Below are positions 1 through 5,017 of a stretch of DNA of 5,017 nucleotides, in pieces. Where the stretch lies: positions 1-5,017 of the forward strand of contig JAPKMV010000326.1 in NCBI GenBank assembly GCA_026645635.1, given 5' to 3'. The notes beneath the pieces were generated by a model. That model was not told where the DNA came from. It saw only the letters and a list, made by a program, of their open reading frames with translations, and ran no database searches. The DNA is from Caldilineaceae bacterium. GTDB lineage: Bacteria > Chloroflexota > Anaerolineae > Caldilineales > Caldilineaceae. Numbering within the stretch: position 1 is the first letter of the stretch; the number at the start of each line of letters is the position of its first letter. Both the position numbers and the translations under genes were made by a program.

Positions 1-57
1 GTGAGCGATTTTCAGGATAGGCACCATGCCTTAGCGGCACCGATAACGATGAAAATC
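1..57. repeat. Small palindromic intergenic element
   Basis: An 8-bp perfect inverted repeat, GATTTTCA (7-14) and TGAAAATC (50-57), encloses a second dyad, AGGCA (19-23) CCA TGCCT (27-31). A GGCACC word occurs at 20-25 and again at about 36-41. On the minus strand it lies downstream of the three-gene operon, but no T-run follows either stem, so it is not a typical intrinsic terminator. It could be a dispersed intergenic repeat, a structured 3' end or a protein-binding site. The left edge of the window may cut it. Confidence 0.4.
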
Positions 58-89
58 TTGTGCGACTTGGCGTCTTTGTGACTTTGCGT
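57..89 (-). repeat. Short-period ACGCAAAG-type repeat
   Basis: Read on the minus strand this stretch is four degenerate units of 8-9 bases: ACGCAAAG, TCACAAAG, ACGCCAAG, TCGCACAAG. It starts about 95 bases after the stop codon of the 655-aa gene and reads in the same sense as that transcript. A related repeat lies at the other end of the window (4940-4981), again downstream of a gene and in sense. From memory, such ACGCARAG strings are scattered between genes in several GC-rich environmental phyla, including Chloroflexota. No function is known to me. Confidence 0.6.
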
Positions 90-118
90 GAGCTATTTTC
101 ACATCAATGCGATTGAGT

Positions 119-136
119 CACGAATTGCACGAATCG
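119..136 (-). repeat. ATTCGTG tandem 9-mer
   Basis: CACGAAT occurs at 119-125 and at 128-134, giving ATTCGTGCAATTCGTG on the minus strand, a 9-base periodicity. It sits between the end of the minus-strand operon and the ACGCAAAG-type repeat, so the intergenic stretch 57-136 consists largely of short-period degenerate repeats. It may belong to the same class of dispersed intergenic repeat. Confidence 0.4.
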
Positions 137-183
137 TATCGAAGGTGGCGGTGCGTGCCGTCGACGTGGGAGCGGCGCATTGT

Positions 184-2151
184 TCAAACGGCTTCCACCC
201 GGCTCGGAGACTGAAAAGCGATATTCACCCGCTGCGCTAACTGCGCCACCGCCTGCGGCCCTTCCAGCGCCAGCAGCAGCGGCAGCGCACCTTCGATGCC
301 GTGGATCACCTGCCATAGCCCGCGCCCGGCGTCATTCTGCCAGATGCTGCGCATGAACTGTTCCAAGGCGGTGCGCGTCGCTGCATCCAACGGCGCCACC
401 GGCGGCAGCGCAGCCGGGACCGCCTCGACCAGCTCCGCCGCGTCGTCCAGGGGACGGGCAAATTCGGCGGCCAGGGCAGTGGCCACGCCAGCCACGCGCG
501 CCGCGTGCTTCTCGCCCACGCCGGTGCGCAGCGCATCTTGCAGCGTGGGCAGCAGCGAGAGCGCCAACCGGGTGCGTCCGCTGAGCAACAGCGGCTTGAG
601 CATCGTGTCCACCAGAAAGCTGACCCGTGCTTCGCCGTCCAGCAGGCGCGGCGCCCAGGTGTTGAGACGCGCCACCAGCGTGTTCAGCTCGCTCGCGCTG
701 ACCCGGTCTTGCAGCAGCCAGGCGCGCAGACGCAGACCGTCGTCGTGGAGTTCGTCGTCGGTAAGTTTGCGGCTGAAGCGGCTGCGCAGCCGGTGGAAAA
801 AACCAGTCTCGCCGCGGCGCTGGTCGAGGATGGCCAGCGCGTGCTGCGGTTCATCCCGCTCCAGGTAGATCTCCGCGATGCCCCAGATCAGCGCGCGTTC
901 CGGGTTGCGCCCCGGATAGGCGCGCGCCCAGGTCAGCCCCTTCTGCACCTGCTCCCGCGCCAGCGTTGCGTCGCCGCGGGCCAGCAGCCCGCGCACCAGT
1001 TCGATCACGCCCTCGACGCGCGTGGGGTCGCCGGCAGGAATCTTCTCCACCATCTCCACGGCAAAACGCACTGCGCCCAGTTCGAGCAGGGTGGCCGCCG
1101 CGCCTGCTGCGGTCCAGCCGTCGCTCTGCCCGCCCAGCATGGCGAGTTGGTTGGCCAGTTCGATGCGTTCTTCGTTGCTCAGCCGCGCCTGCGGCATGGC
1201 GCGCACCGCCTGGCAAAGCGTGTGAACCTGAAAATCGATGTCCGAGTTGGCATTCGGGCGTTTGACCTGGCGCAGCACCGGTTGGTCCGGCGTGCGCCCC
1301 GGCAGCCCGCTCTCGCGCCGCGCCAGTTGAATGTTGGCCACCGTAGTCAACTGCGCCAGCACCTCGCTCACCAGCCCGGCCTGGCCGAAGATGGTGGCCG
1401 CCACCCGCCGCGCGTGGAGTGTCGTCAACGTGCTGTTGCGCATGGCGGCCACACTCAGCGCCAGCAGCCGCGCCATCTTGGGCGCGTGGCTGGAGTGGCG
1501 CAGATGCTCGCTGGCGCCGGCGCTGATTTCGCCCACAAGCTGGGCGCCGGCGTCGTCGAAGCGGCGCACGGCAAAGGCGATCAGCGCGGCAGTCAAGGGG
1601 TGCGGTCCGCTGCGCAGCACCGTTTCCGCCAGCAGTTTCCGCTGATCCGGCTGGACGGTGGGGCGCTGCCAGGGTTGGTGGAATTGGTCGAGCCGCTCCA
1701 GGCAGGCAAAGGCCAGCGTGCGCTCGTCCAGGTTGGCCGCGGTGGCTGCCCCATAGAGCAACTGATCCGCTTGCGCGGCGTCGCCCCGTGCGTCAGGGCG
1801 CAGCAGCGGCGCGACGACCGTGTGCAGCGGCTGCGCCACCGCCGCCGCCAGACCCCAATGCCGGTCGATCTGGCGGGAGAGACGATGCAGACATTGGTGG
1901 ATCGCCAGCGGCTGGCGCAGCGCATTCAGCCGGGCCACGGCCAGCGCTTCCTGCACGGCGCCGGCATCGGCCAGCACCTCCCAACAGCGCTGGATCAGCC
2001 AGGTGTCCGGCTGGTAGACGCTGCGCTCTTCGCCCACCGCAGCGGCGCCGTCGGCGGCCGGGCGCAGCGCCTGGAGCAGCGCGCCGATGGCGCTATCGAC
2101 CGGCGTCAGCGGTGGCGCTGGGTTGGTGGGTACGGATGCCGCTTGTGTCAT
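184..2151 (-). CDS. Large all-helical (solenoid-like) protein of unknown function, 655 aa
   Basis: I do not recognise the family. The chosen ATG (2151-2149) overlaps the stop of the upstream gene as ATGA and starts MTQAASVPTN. The longer reading frame reaching 2352 would overlap that gene by about 200 bases and begins with an Arg/Ala/Gly-rich, out-of-frame-looking stretch. There is no Shine-Dalgarno sequence before the start, which fits translational coupling. The protein is Leu/Ala/Arg-rich with regularly spaced amphipathic helices. Residues about 384-445 look like two TPR-like helical pairs (VRGLLARGDATLAREQ, then IAEIYLERDEPQHALAIL). A Pro-rich linker at about 577-590 precedes a last helical segment (591-645). 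No signal peptide, membrane span or catalytic motif is visible, so it is probably a cytoplasmic scaffold. It is the last gene of the translin operon; its partners are unknown. Confidence 0.85.
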   Translation of the reverse strand: MTQAASVPTNPAPPLTPVDSAIGALLQALRPAADGAAAVGEERSVYQPDTWLIQRCWEVLADAGAVQEALAVARLNALRQPLAIHQCLHRLSRQIDRHWGLAAAVAQPLHTVVAPLLRPDARGDAAQADQLLYGAATAANLDERTLAFACLERLDQFHQPWQRPTVQPDQRKLLAETVLRSGPHPLTAALIAFAVRRFDDAGAQLVGEISAGASEHLRHSSHAPKMARLLALSVAAMRNSTLTTLHARRVAATIFGQAGLVSEVLAQLTTVANIQLARRESGLPGRTPDQPVLRQVKRPNANSDIDFQVHTLCQAVRAMPQARLSNEERIELANQLAMLGGQSDGWTAAGAAATLLELGAVRFAVEMVEKIPAGDPTRVEGVIELVRGLLARGDATLAREQVQKGLTWARAYPGRNPERALIWGIAEIYLERDEPQHALAILDQRRGETGFFHRLRSRFSRKLTDDELHDDGLRLRAWLLQDRVSASELNTLVARLNTWAPRLLDGEARVSFLVDTMLKPLLLSGRTRLALSLLPTLQDALRTGVGEKHAARVAGVATALAAEFARPLDDAAELVEAVPAALPPVAPLDAATRTALEQFMRSIWQNDAGRGLWQVIHGIEGALPLLLALEGPQAVAQLAQRVNIAFQSPSRVEAV

Positions 2152-2405
2152 TGGCCGAGGAACGAAAGGGCGAGAAATGCGATGAGCAAGAGGACGCCGG
2201 CGCCGATGAGCACCAGCGCCGCGCGGCGCGCCTGCCCGATGCGCCGCACCTGCGCACCGTGCGCGCTGTGAACGGCTGTGCCGTGCGCCAGCCGCGCCGG
2301 GTTGTCGTGGTCGGCTTCCTGCACCCGCGCCAGCCACCAGGCCCGGGCGCAAAAGGCATAGAGGCCGACATCGCTGGCGCGCACCAGTGTGCGGTCACGC
2401 CTCAT
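2148..2405 (-). CDS. Small membrane protein with Cas4/RecB-like N-terminal motif, 85 aa
   Basis: The start ATG (2405-2403) overlaps the translin gene's stop as ATGA, and its own stop overlaps the next start the same way, so all three genes are probably translated in a coupled fashion. Residues 11-25 (SDVGLYAFCARAWWL) followed by LAHGTAVHSAHG (39-50) resemble the beginning of Cas4/Dna2-type PD-(D/E)XK nucleases: a YxxCxR helix, then a G-x(3)-H motif whose His (here H46) is a metal ligand in the full enzymes. The rest of the nuclease (the D and ExK motifs and the C-terminal cysteines) is absent. Residues 62-83 form one hydrophobic membrane span, after a basic stretch RRIGQARR. The expected topology is a cytoplasmic N-terminus and a C-terminal tail anchor. 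It is probably not catalytic. The likeness is judged by eye and could be convergent. Confidence 0.8.
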   Translation of the reverse strand: MRRDRTLVRASDVGLYAFCARAWWLARVQEADHDNPARLAHGTAVHSAHGAQVRRIGQARRAALVLIGAGVLLLIAFLALSFLGQ

Positions 2406-3112
2406 AGCACGTCGTCCACGGCCTCTGCATCCAACGGCAGTGGGTCGGCGGTTGCCAGTTGCGTACCCAGTTGGCGATCCAGGTTTAGCTCCAACCCCAG
2501 CAGCGCAGCGCGCATCTGATCCTGGCGGATGGCGAGCGTAAGGTCGCCGCGCGTCCGTTCGAGCACCGAACGCAGCACGTCGGTGTGGCGGCGCAGCCCG
2601 TCGGTGACGGCGTCGGGATAATCGACAGTGACCAGGTGGCTATACACCTCATCCATGAAGTCGAGGAAAGGCTCAGCTTCGGCCACCTGACCGCGGCGGA
2701 TCAGATCGAGGACGAAGCGGCGCATCTCGGTGGCGGCCTCGCTCATCCCGCGCAGATAGGTGGGGCCGGTGACCAGCAGCGCGTCGGGGGTGGGCAGCGG
2801 CGTCCCCCGCACGACGGCAAAGACAAGGTGCGCCTCGACCACTTCCTTGAGCGCGTCCTGGGTGTAGCCGGTGTGGTAGAGCATCGGATGGCCGGCGATG
2901 GCCTCGACCATCTCCGCCGCCTCCTGCCGCGCCTGCGCCAAAAGGGATTCCGCCTCGGGCCAGTCATGGCGATGGATGGCGCGGATGCTCAGCGCACAGG
3001 AGCGGATCAGCGTGCGGCTGCGCGCCAGCGTGGCGTCGCGCAGCGTGCTCATATTCGTCAACTCTGCGCGGATCGTTTCGACGATGGCAGGCAGCGTGTT
3101 GATTGGGTCCAT
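2402..3112 (-). CDS. Translin/TRAX-family protein, 236 aa
   Basis: This all-helical protein has the translin-family signature in order: RDATLARSRTLIRSCA (25-40) with the basic helix, QDALKEVVEAHLVFAVVRG (85-103), YLRGMSEAATEMRRFVLD (119-136), and VYSHLVTVDYPDAVTDGLRR (156-175) followed by RSVLERTRGDLTLAIR (181-196). Eukaryotic translin and TRAX form the C3PO endoribonuclease; archaeal and bacterial homologues assemble similar oligomers and bind single-stranded nucleic acid. As I recall, the catalytic residues of human TRAX are E123, E126, D193 and E197. The matching positions here are E90, E93, E125 and E129, so an acidic site is kept with a conservative D-to-E change. The start at 3112 has a weak AGAG (3117-3120 complement) 4 bases upstream and gives a natural family N-terminus. 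An acidic tail (DAEAVDDVL) is extra. It is first in a three-gene overlapping operon, divergent from the B12-regulated gene. Its natural substrate is unknown. Confidence 0.9.
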   Translation of the reverse strand: MDPINTLPAIVETIRAELTNMSTLRDATLARSRTLIRSCALSIRAIHRHDWPEAESLLAQARQEAAEMVEAIAGHPMLYHTGYTQDALKEVVEAHLVFAVVRGTPLPTPDALLVTGPTYLRGMSEAATEMRRFVLDLIRRGQVAEAEPFLDFMDEVYSHLVTVDYPDAVTDGLRRHTDVLRSVLERTRGDLTLAIRQDQMRAALLGLELNLDRQLGTQLATADPLPLDAEAVDDVL

Positions 3113-3172
3113 GATTCTCTTTGTGTCCTGCCCTTTTCACGTGGGTTCAGTTTTTGGCATCCCGTGCAAACC

Positions 3173-3202
3173 TTGACAAAGGATAAACGACGGGCATATA
3201 CT
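3173..3202 (+). promoter_or_regulatory. Sigma70-type promoter for the riboswitch transcript
   Basis: A perfect -35 box TTGACA (3173-3178) is followed after 18 bases by the -10 box TATACT (3197-3202). Transcription would start near 3208-3210, about 25 bases before the riboswitch aptamer, which suits a leader controlled by attenuation. The area is AT-richer than its surroundings. The -35 sits in a CCTT/AAGG dyad (3171-3174 and 3179-3182) that could be chance. Confidence 0.8.
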
Positions 3203-3235
3203 TCTCCAAAATAAATAGCGATCACGCAAGTGCGC

Positions 3236-3352
3236 AGGCGCCTGTTGTCCCGGATGACACAGGCAGAAATGGCGAAGCCGGTGAGAGTCCGGCACTGTCC
3301 CGCAACTGTAACCGGCTGGCCGTGGGGCCACCGGAAGTCAGGTCGACCGCCT
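3236..3352 (+). ncRNA. Cobalamin (B12) riboswitch, short form
   Basis: The conserved cobalamin aptamer core is visible. P1 is AGGCG (3236-3240) with CGCCT (3348-3352). A stem CCTGTTGTC (3241-3249) pairs with GACACAGG (3256-3263) with one bulge. GCCGG (3277-3281) and CCGGC (3289-3293) close the GGTGAGAGTCC loop, followed by the hallmark CTGTCCCGCAACTGTAA (3295-3311). The B12-box variant AGTCAGGTCGACC spans 3336-3348. Between ACTGTAA and the B12 box there is only one short arm, CCGG-c-TGGCC / GGCCA-CCGG (3312-3334). The GCCACTG...GGGAAGGC extension of class-I aptamers is missing, so this is a compact class-II-like form. It should sense adenosyl- or methylcobalamin and lower expression of the downstream gene when cobalamin is plentiful. 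Confidence 0.93.
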
Positions 3353-3355
3353 TCG

Positions 3356-3381
3356 TACCGCACAGAGAAGCCCTCGCGGTA
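3356..3381 (+). promoter_or_regulatory. Regulatory hairpin after the aptamer (P13-like)
   Basis: TACCGC (3356-3361) pairs perfectly with GCGGTA (3376-3381) around a 14-base loop, directly after P1. Cobalamin riboswitches commonly place a hairpin here whose loop kisses the L5 loop of the aptamer when ligand is bound. That role is inferred from position; the loop (ACAGAGAAGCCCTC) has only a short CTC match to GAG in the aptamer loop. Confidence 0.55.
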
Positions 3382-3382
3382 A

Positions 3383-3418
3383 GGGGTGTGCATGGGACAG
3401 CATCAGTCAACACACCTT
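3383..3418 (+). promoter_or_regulatory. Candidate antiterminator of the B12 switch
   Basis: GGGGTGTG (3383-3390) can pair with CACACCTT (3411-3418): six Watson-Crick pairs (GGTGTG/CACACC) plus two G-U pairs, with a 20-base loop. The right arm shares 3414-3418 with the left arm of the intrinsic terminator, so the two structures exclude each other. A further short pairing, CCCT (3371-3374) with AGGG (3382-3385), could sequester the antiterminator arm. Ligand-free RNA would use the antiterminator, and bound RNA would release the terminator. Confidence 0.55.
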
Positions 3419-3442
3419 CTCGCAGCAGCGGGAAGGTTTTTT
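3414..3442 (+). terminator. Intrinsic terminator, riboswitch expression platform
   Basis: CCTTCTCGC (3415-3423) pairs with GCGGGAAGG (3428-3436) with a single U-G wobble and an AGCA tetraloop. A3414-T3437 can extend the stem to 10 pairs. Six T residues follow immediately (3437-3442). It lies about 60 bases after the aptamer and about 110 bases before the start codon it controls, the expected place for a B12-dependent premature terminator. Confidence 0.88.
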
Positions 3443-3539
3443 ATTGGCCGGCAGACGACAGAGGCTTCCGTCAGATGGGATGCGGCGCGCCGTGTCCCAG
3501 GTGGCAAAGAGGCGCAAGTTGGTATGTCGGCGCCACAAA

Positions 3540-3545
3540 GGGGAG
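3540..3545 (+). promoter_or_regulatory. Ribosome binding site that decides the start of the secreted protein
   Basis: GGGGAG lies 8 bases before the ATG at 3554 but only 2 bases before the in-frame ATG at 3548. Normal spacing therefore favours 3554, giving a protein beginning MQRHAS. The two choices differ by only two residues (M and N). Confidence 0.7.
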
Positions 3546-3553
3546 AAATGAAT

Positions 3554-4927
3554 ATGCAACGCCACGCATCTCTGGCGCTGGGCAGCGGCCTGGCCGGGGT
3601 CATGGCGGCGATCCTGGTCGCCGTACTCTTCAGCCTGCATCCCGCACAGGCGACGGCAGCGCCCGCAACACCTGCACCCGCCACCATCGTCGCTCACGGC
3701 GAACATACGGACACGGTCGCCACAGCCGCCGTCGTGGTTGATCTGGGCGACGGCGCTGCCGTTGTTCGCTGGGTTGACCTGGCCGGGCCGTTGAGCGGGC
3801 TGGAGGTGCTGGAGGCCAGCGGCTTGGAGGTTGCAGTGGCTGACAGCTCATTCGGGCCGGCGGTCTGCGCCATCGAACAGGTCGGTTGCCCGGTCGACAA
3901 CTGTTTCTGCGACGCTGACAATTACTGGAACTATAGCTTTTGGGACGGCAGCGCCTGGCAATCCTATCCGGTCGGCGCCAACGACGCCATCGTAGAAGCT
4001 GACGGCGCAGTCGAAGGCTGGCGCTGGGGTGCGTTCGACGGCGCCCAGGCGTCGCCAATGCTTGCCATCTCAGCCGCGTCCGCGCTGGAGTGGCTGCGCG
4101 GCCAACAGGATCCCGCCGGCGGTTACGGCGAGAGTGTCAGCGCCGCTGTGGAAGCCCTGATGGCTGTCGGCGCCAACCACTACCCGGCTGCCGCATGGCG
4201 CGCAAACGACGACGCGGCAAGCGCAGAGGACTTTCTGCGCCGCATGGGGCGCCGCTTTGCCGGTGACGGTGCAGCGGCGGCCGGCAAGCTGGCCGTGGCG
4301 CTGACGGGTGCAGCGGCCTGTCGCCCGGCGCGGCTGCCCACTCCGTTGAATCTCTTCGACGCCGACGCCGGCGTCTTCGCCGCTGACAGCGGTTTCAACG
4401 CCTGGGGTATTCTGGGGACGGCTGCCCTGAGCCAGACCATCCCGGCCACCGCCATCGACGCGCTGGCGGCCCAGCAGCAGGAAAACGGCGGCTGGGAATG
4501 GCAGGCAGGCTTTGGCGCCGATACGAACACCACGGCGTTGGCCGTGCAGGCGCTGATTGCGTCCGGTTTTGACCCGGCTGATCCGGCGATCACTGCGGCG
4601 CTGGCGTTCTTCGAAGGCGCGCAGCAGCCTGACGGCGGCTTCGTCTATGACCCGGCCACACCGGAGTTTGGCAGCGACGCCAATTCGACCGCTTATGTGG
4701 TGCAGGCGCTGGTCGCCGCGGGCGAAGACCCGGCGGGCGAACGCTGGAGCGCAGCAGGCGCCACTCCTTACGACTTCCTGTTGAGCTTGCAGCAGCCCGA
4801 TGGCAGCTTCGTCTGGCAGGCGGGCACACCGGCGAACCTGGTGACGACCGCTCAGGTTGTGCCCGCGTTGCTGGGCCGGCCCTATCCGCTTGCGGTGCGT
4901 CCGCTGGAACTGTGCGCATATCGATAA
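3554..4927 (+). CDS. Secreted transcobalamin-like protein: DUF4430-like domain plus alpha/alpha-barrel repeats, 457 aa
   Basis: Residues 1-36 are a signal peptide (hydrophobic core about 13-28, likely cleavage after AQA or TAA), with no lipobox Cys, so the product is exported. Residues about 55-160 resemble DUF4430, the transcobalamin C-terminal-like beta domain: [13 protein letters not shown] (81-93), a Cys cluster (C105, C112, C117, C119), then [19 protein letters not shown] (124-142) and VEGWRWGAF (153-161). Residues about 172-440 are helical repeats of the squalene-cyclase/prenyltransferase type ([48 protein letters not shown]), each followed by a helix such as [12 protein letters not shown]. 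No cyclase DxDD motif is seen. These two folds form animal intrinsic factor and transcobalamin, in reverse order. Sitting under a B12 riboswitch, it is most likely a corrinoid-binding protein for uptake. Specific binding is inferred. The frame stays open upstream to a GTG at 3386, which lies inside the expression platform and is rejected as the start. Confidence 0.85.
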   Translation: MQRHASLALGSGLAGVMAAILVAVLFSLHPAQATAAPATPAPATIVAHGEHTDTVATAAVVVDLGDGAAVVRWVDLAGPLSGLEVLEASGLEVAVADSSFGPAVCAIEQVGCPVDNCFCDADNYWNYSFWDGSAWQSYPVGANDAIVEADGAVEGWRWGAFDGAQASPMLAISAASALEWLRGQQDPAGGYGESVSAAVEALMAVGANHYPAAAWRANDDAASAEDFLRRMGRRFAGDGAAAAGKLAVALTGAAACRPARLPTPLNLFDADAGVFAADSGFNAWGILGTAALSQTIPATAIDALAAQQQENGGWEWQAGFGADTNTTALAVQALIASGFDPADPAITAALAFFEGAQQPDGGFVYDPATPEFGSDANSTAYVVQALVAAGEDPAGERWSAAGATPYDFLLSLQQPDGSFVWQAGTPANLVTTAQVVPALLGRPYPLAVRPLELCAYR

Positions 4928-4939
4928 AGGAAAACCCTT

Positions 4940-4981
4940 GACGCAGAGACGCGGGGACGCAGAGGCACGCGGAGAGCAAAG
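4940..4981 (+). repeat. Short-period GACGCAGA repeat
   Basis: This consists of consecutive 8-base units GACGCAGA (4940-4947), GACGCGGG (4948-4955), GACGCAGA (4956-4963), and then a degenerate continuation GGCACGCGGAGAGCAAAG (4964-4981). It begins 13 bases after the stop codon of the secreted protein and reads in the sense direction. It is of the same type as the repeat at 57-89 on the minus strand. The remaining 36 bases of the window hold no gene start I can support. Confidence 0.65.
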
Positions 4982-5017
4982 ATCCGACAGCCGGATTCCT
5001 GCATGGTGGCGCATGGC

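Noticed and set aside
505..2271. Long plus-strand open frame (588 codons) opposite the helical-protein gene
   Set aside because: The translation is rich in Arg, Gln, His and Ala without domain features, and it is fully antisense to a better frame coupled to its neighbours. It is an effect of GC-rich codon bias.
2152..2352. N-terminal extension of the 655-aa protein to an ATG at 2352
   Set aside because: It would overlap the 85-aa gene by about 200 bases, and the added residues are Arg/Gly/Ala-rich out-of-frame-like sequence. The ATGA overlap at 2148-2151 explains the start better.
1788..2519. Plus-strand open frame of 243 codons
   Set aside because: It is Pro/Arg/Ala-rich low-complexity, crosses the antisense of three coupled genes, and has no recognisable motif.
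3483..3492. CGGCGCGCCG palindrome in the leader between terminator and start codon
   Set aside because: It is a short GC-only palindrome expected by chance in GC-rich DNA, far from the ribosome binding site, with no pairing partner that changes the switch model.
3386..3553. Upstream GTG start at 3386 for the secreted protein
   Set aside because: It lies within the antiterminator and precedes the intrinsic terminator. It has no ribosome binding site and would bury the signal peptide behind 56 non-hydrophobic residues.
3641..4927. Terpene/squalene cyclase enzyme for the secreted protein
   Set aside because: It has the repeat fold motifs but no DxDD or related catalytic motif. It is exported and carries an extra N-terminal beta domain under B12 control, which fits a binding protein better.
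4982..4996. ATCCG-ACAGC-CGGAT hairpin after the secreted-protein gene as a terminator
   Set aside because: The stem is only five base pairs and no T-run follows. Transcription may well continue past the window end.
4070..5014. Minus-strand open frame of 314 codons opposite the secreted protein
   Set aside because: It is antisense to a gene with a clear signal peptide and repeat motifs. Its own translation has no domain pattern and it would run through the terminal repeat.
1..5017. CRISPR array, suggested by the Cas4-like motif and short repeats
   Set aside because: The repeats have an 8-9 base period without unique spacers, and no other cas gene is present.

Overview
This GC-rich window holds two divergent transcription units separated by a short AT-richer control region. 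A bacterial translin-family protein, a short cobalamin riboswitch and degenerate ACGCARAG-type intergenic repeats together suggest a Chloroflexota-like genome (Caldilineae/Anaerolineae type). That placement is inferred from gene style and has not been checked.

Minus-strand unit (184-3112, read right to left): three genes joined by ATGA stop/start overlaps. First comes a 236-aa translin/TRAX-like protein that keeps a tetrad of acidic residues at the TRAX active-site positions. Next is an 85-aa single-span membrane protein whose soluble part resembles the N-terminus of Cas4/RecB-type nucleases without the nuclease core. Last is a 655-aa all-helical, probably solenoid protein with no recognised family. 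The tight coupling suggests one functional set. A role in nucleic-acid processing is plausible from the first two members but unproven.

Control region (3113-3547): a strong sigma70-type promoter (TTGACA, 18 bp, TATACT) drives the plus strand. It is followed by a compact cobalamin riboswitch (about 3236-3352), a hairpin, a candidate antiterminator and a clear intrinsic terminator. This reads as a B12-repressed transcription-attenuation switch. No convincing promoter was found for the minus-strand operon.

Plus-strand unit (3554-4927): a secreted protein of about 457 aa with a signal peptide, a DUF4430-like (transcobalamin C-terminal-like) beta domain and an alpha/alpha-barrel domain built from squalene-cyclase/prenyltransferase-type repeats. 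These are the two folds of animal intrinsic factor and transcobalamin, here in the opposite order and under a B12 riboswitch. The best hypothesis is an extracytoplasmic corrinoid-binding protein for B12 capture. Transport genes might follow beyond the window.

Both ends carry short-period (about 8 bp) ACGCARAG-like repeats, each lying just downstream of a transcription unit and reading in the sense direction of that unit. The left end also has a small palindromic element and imperfect direct repeats.
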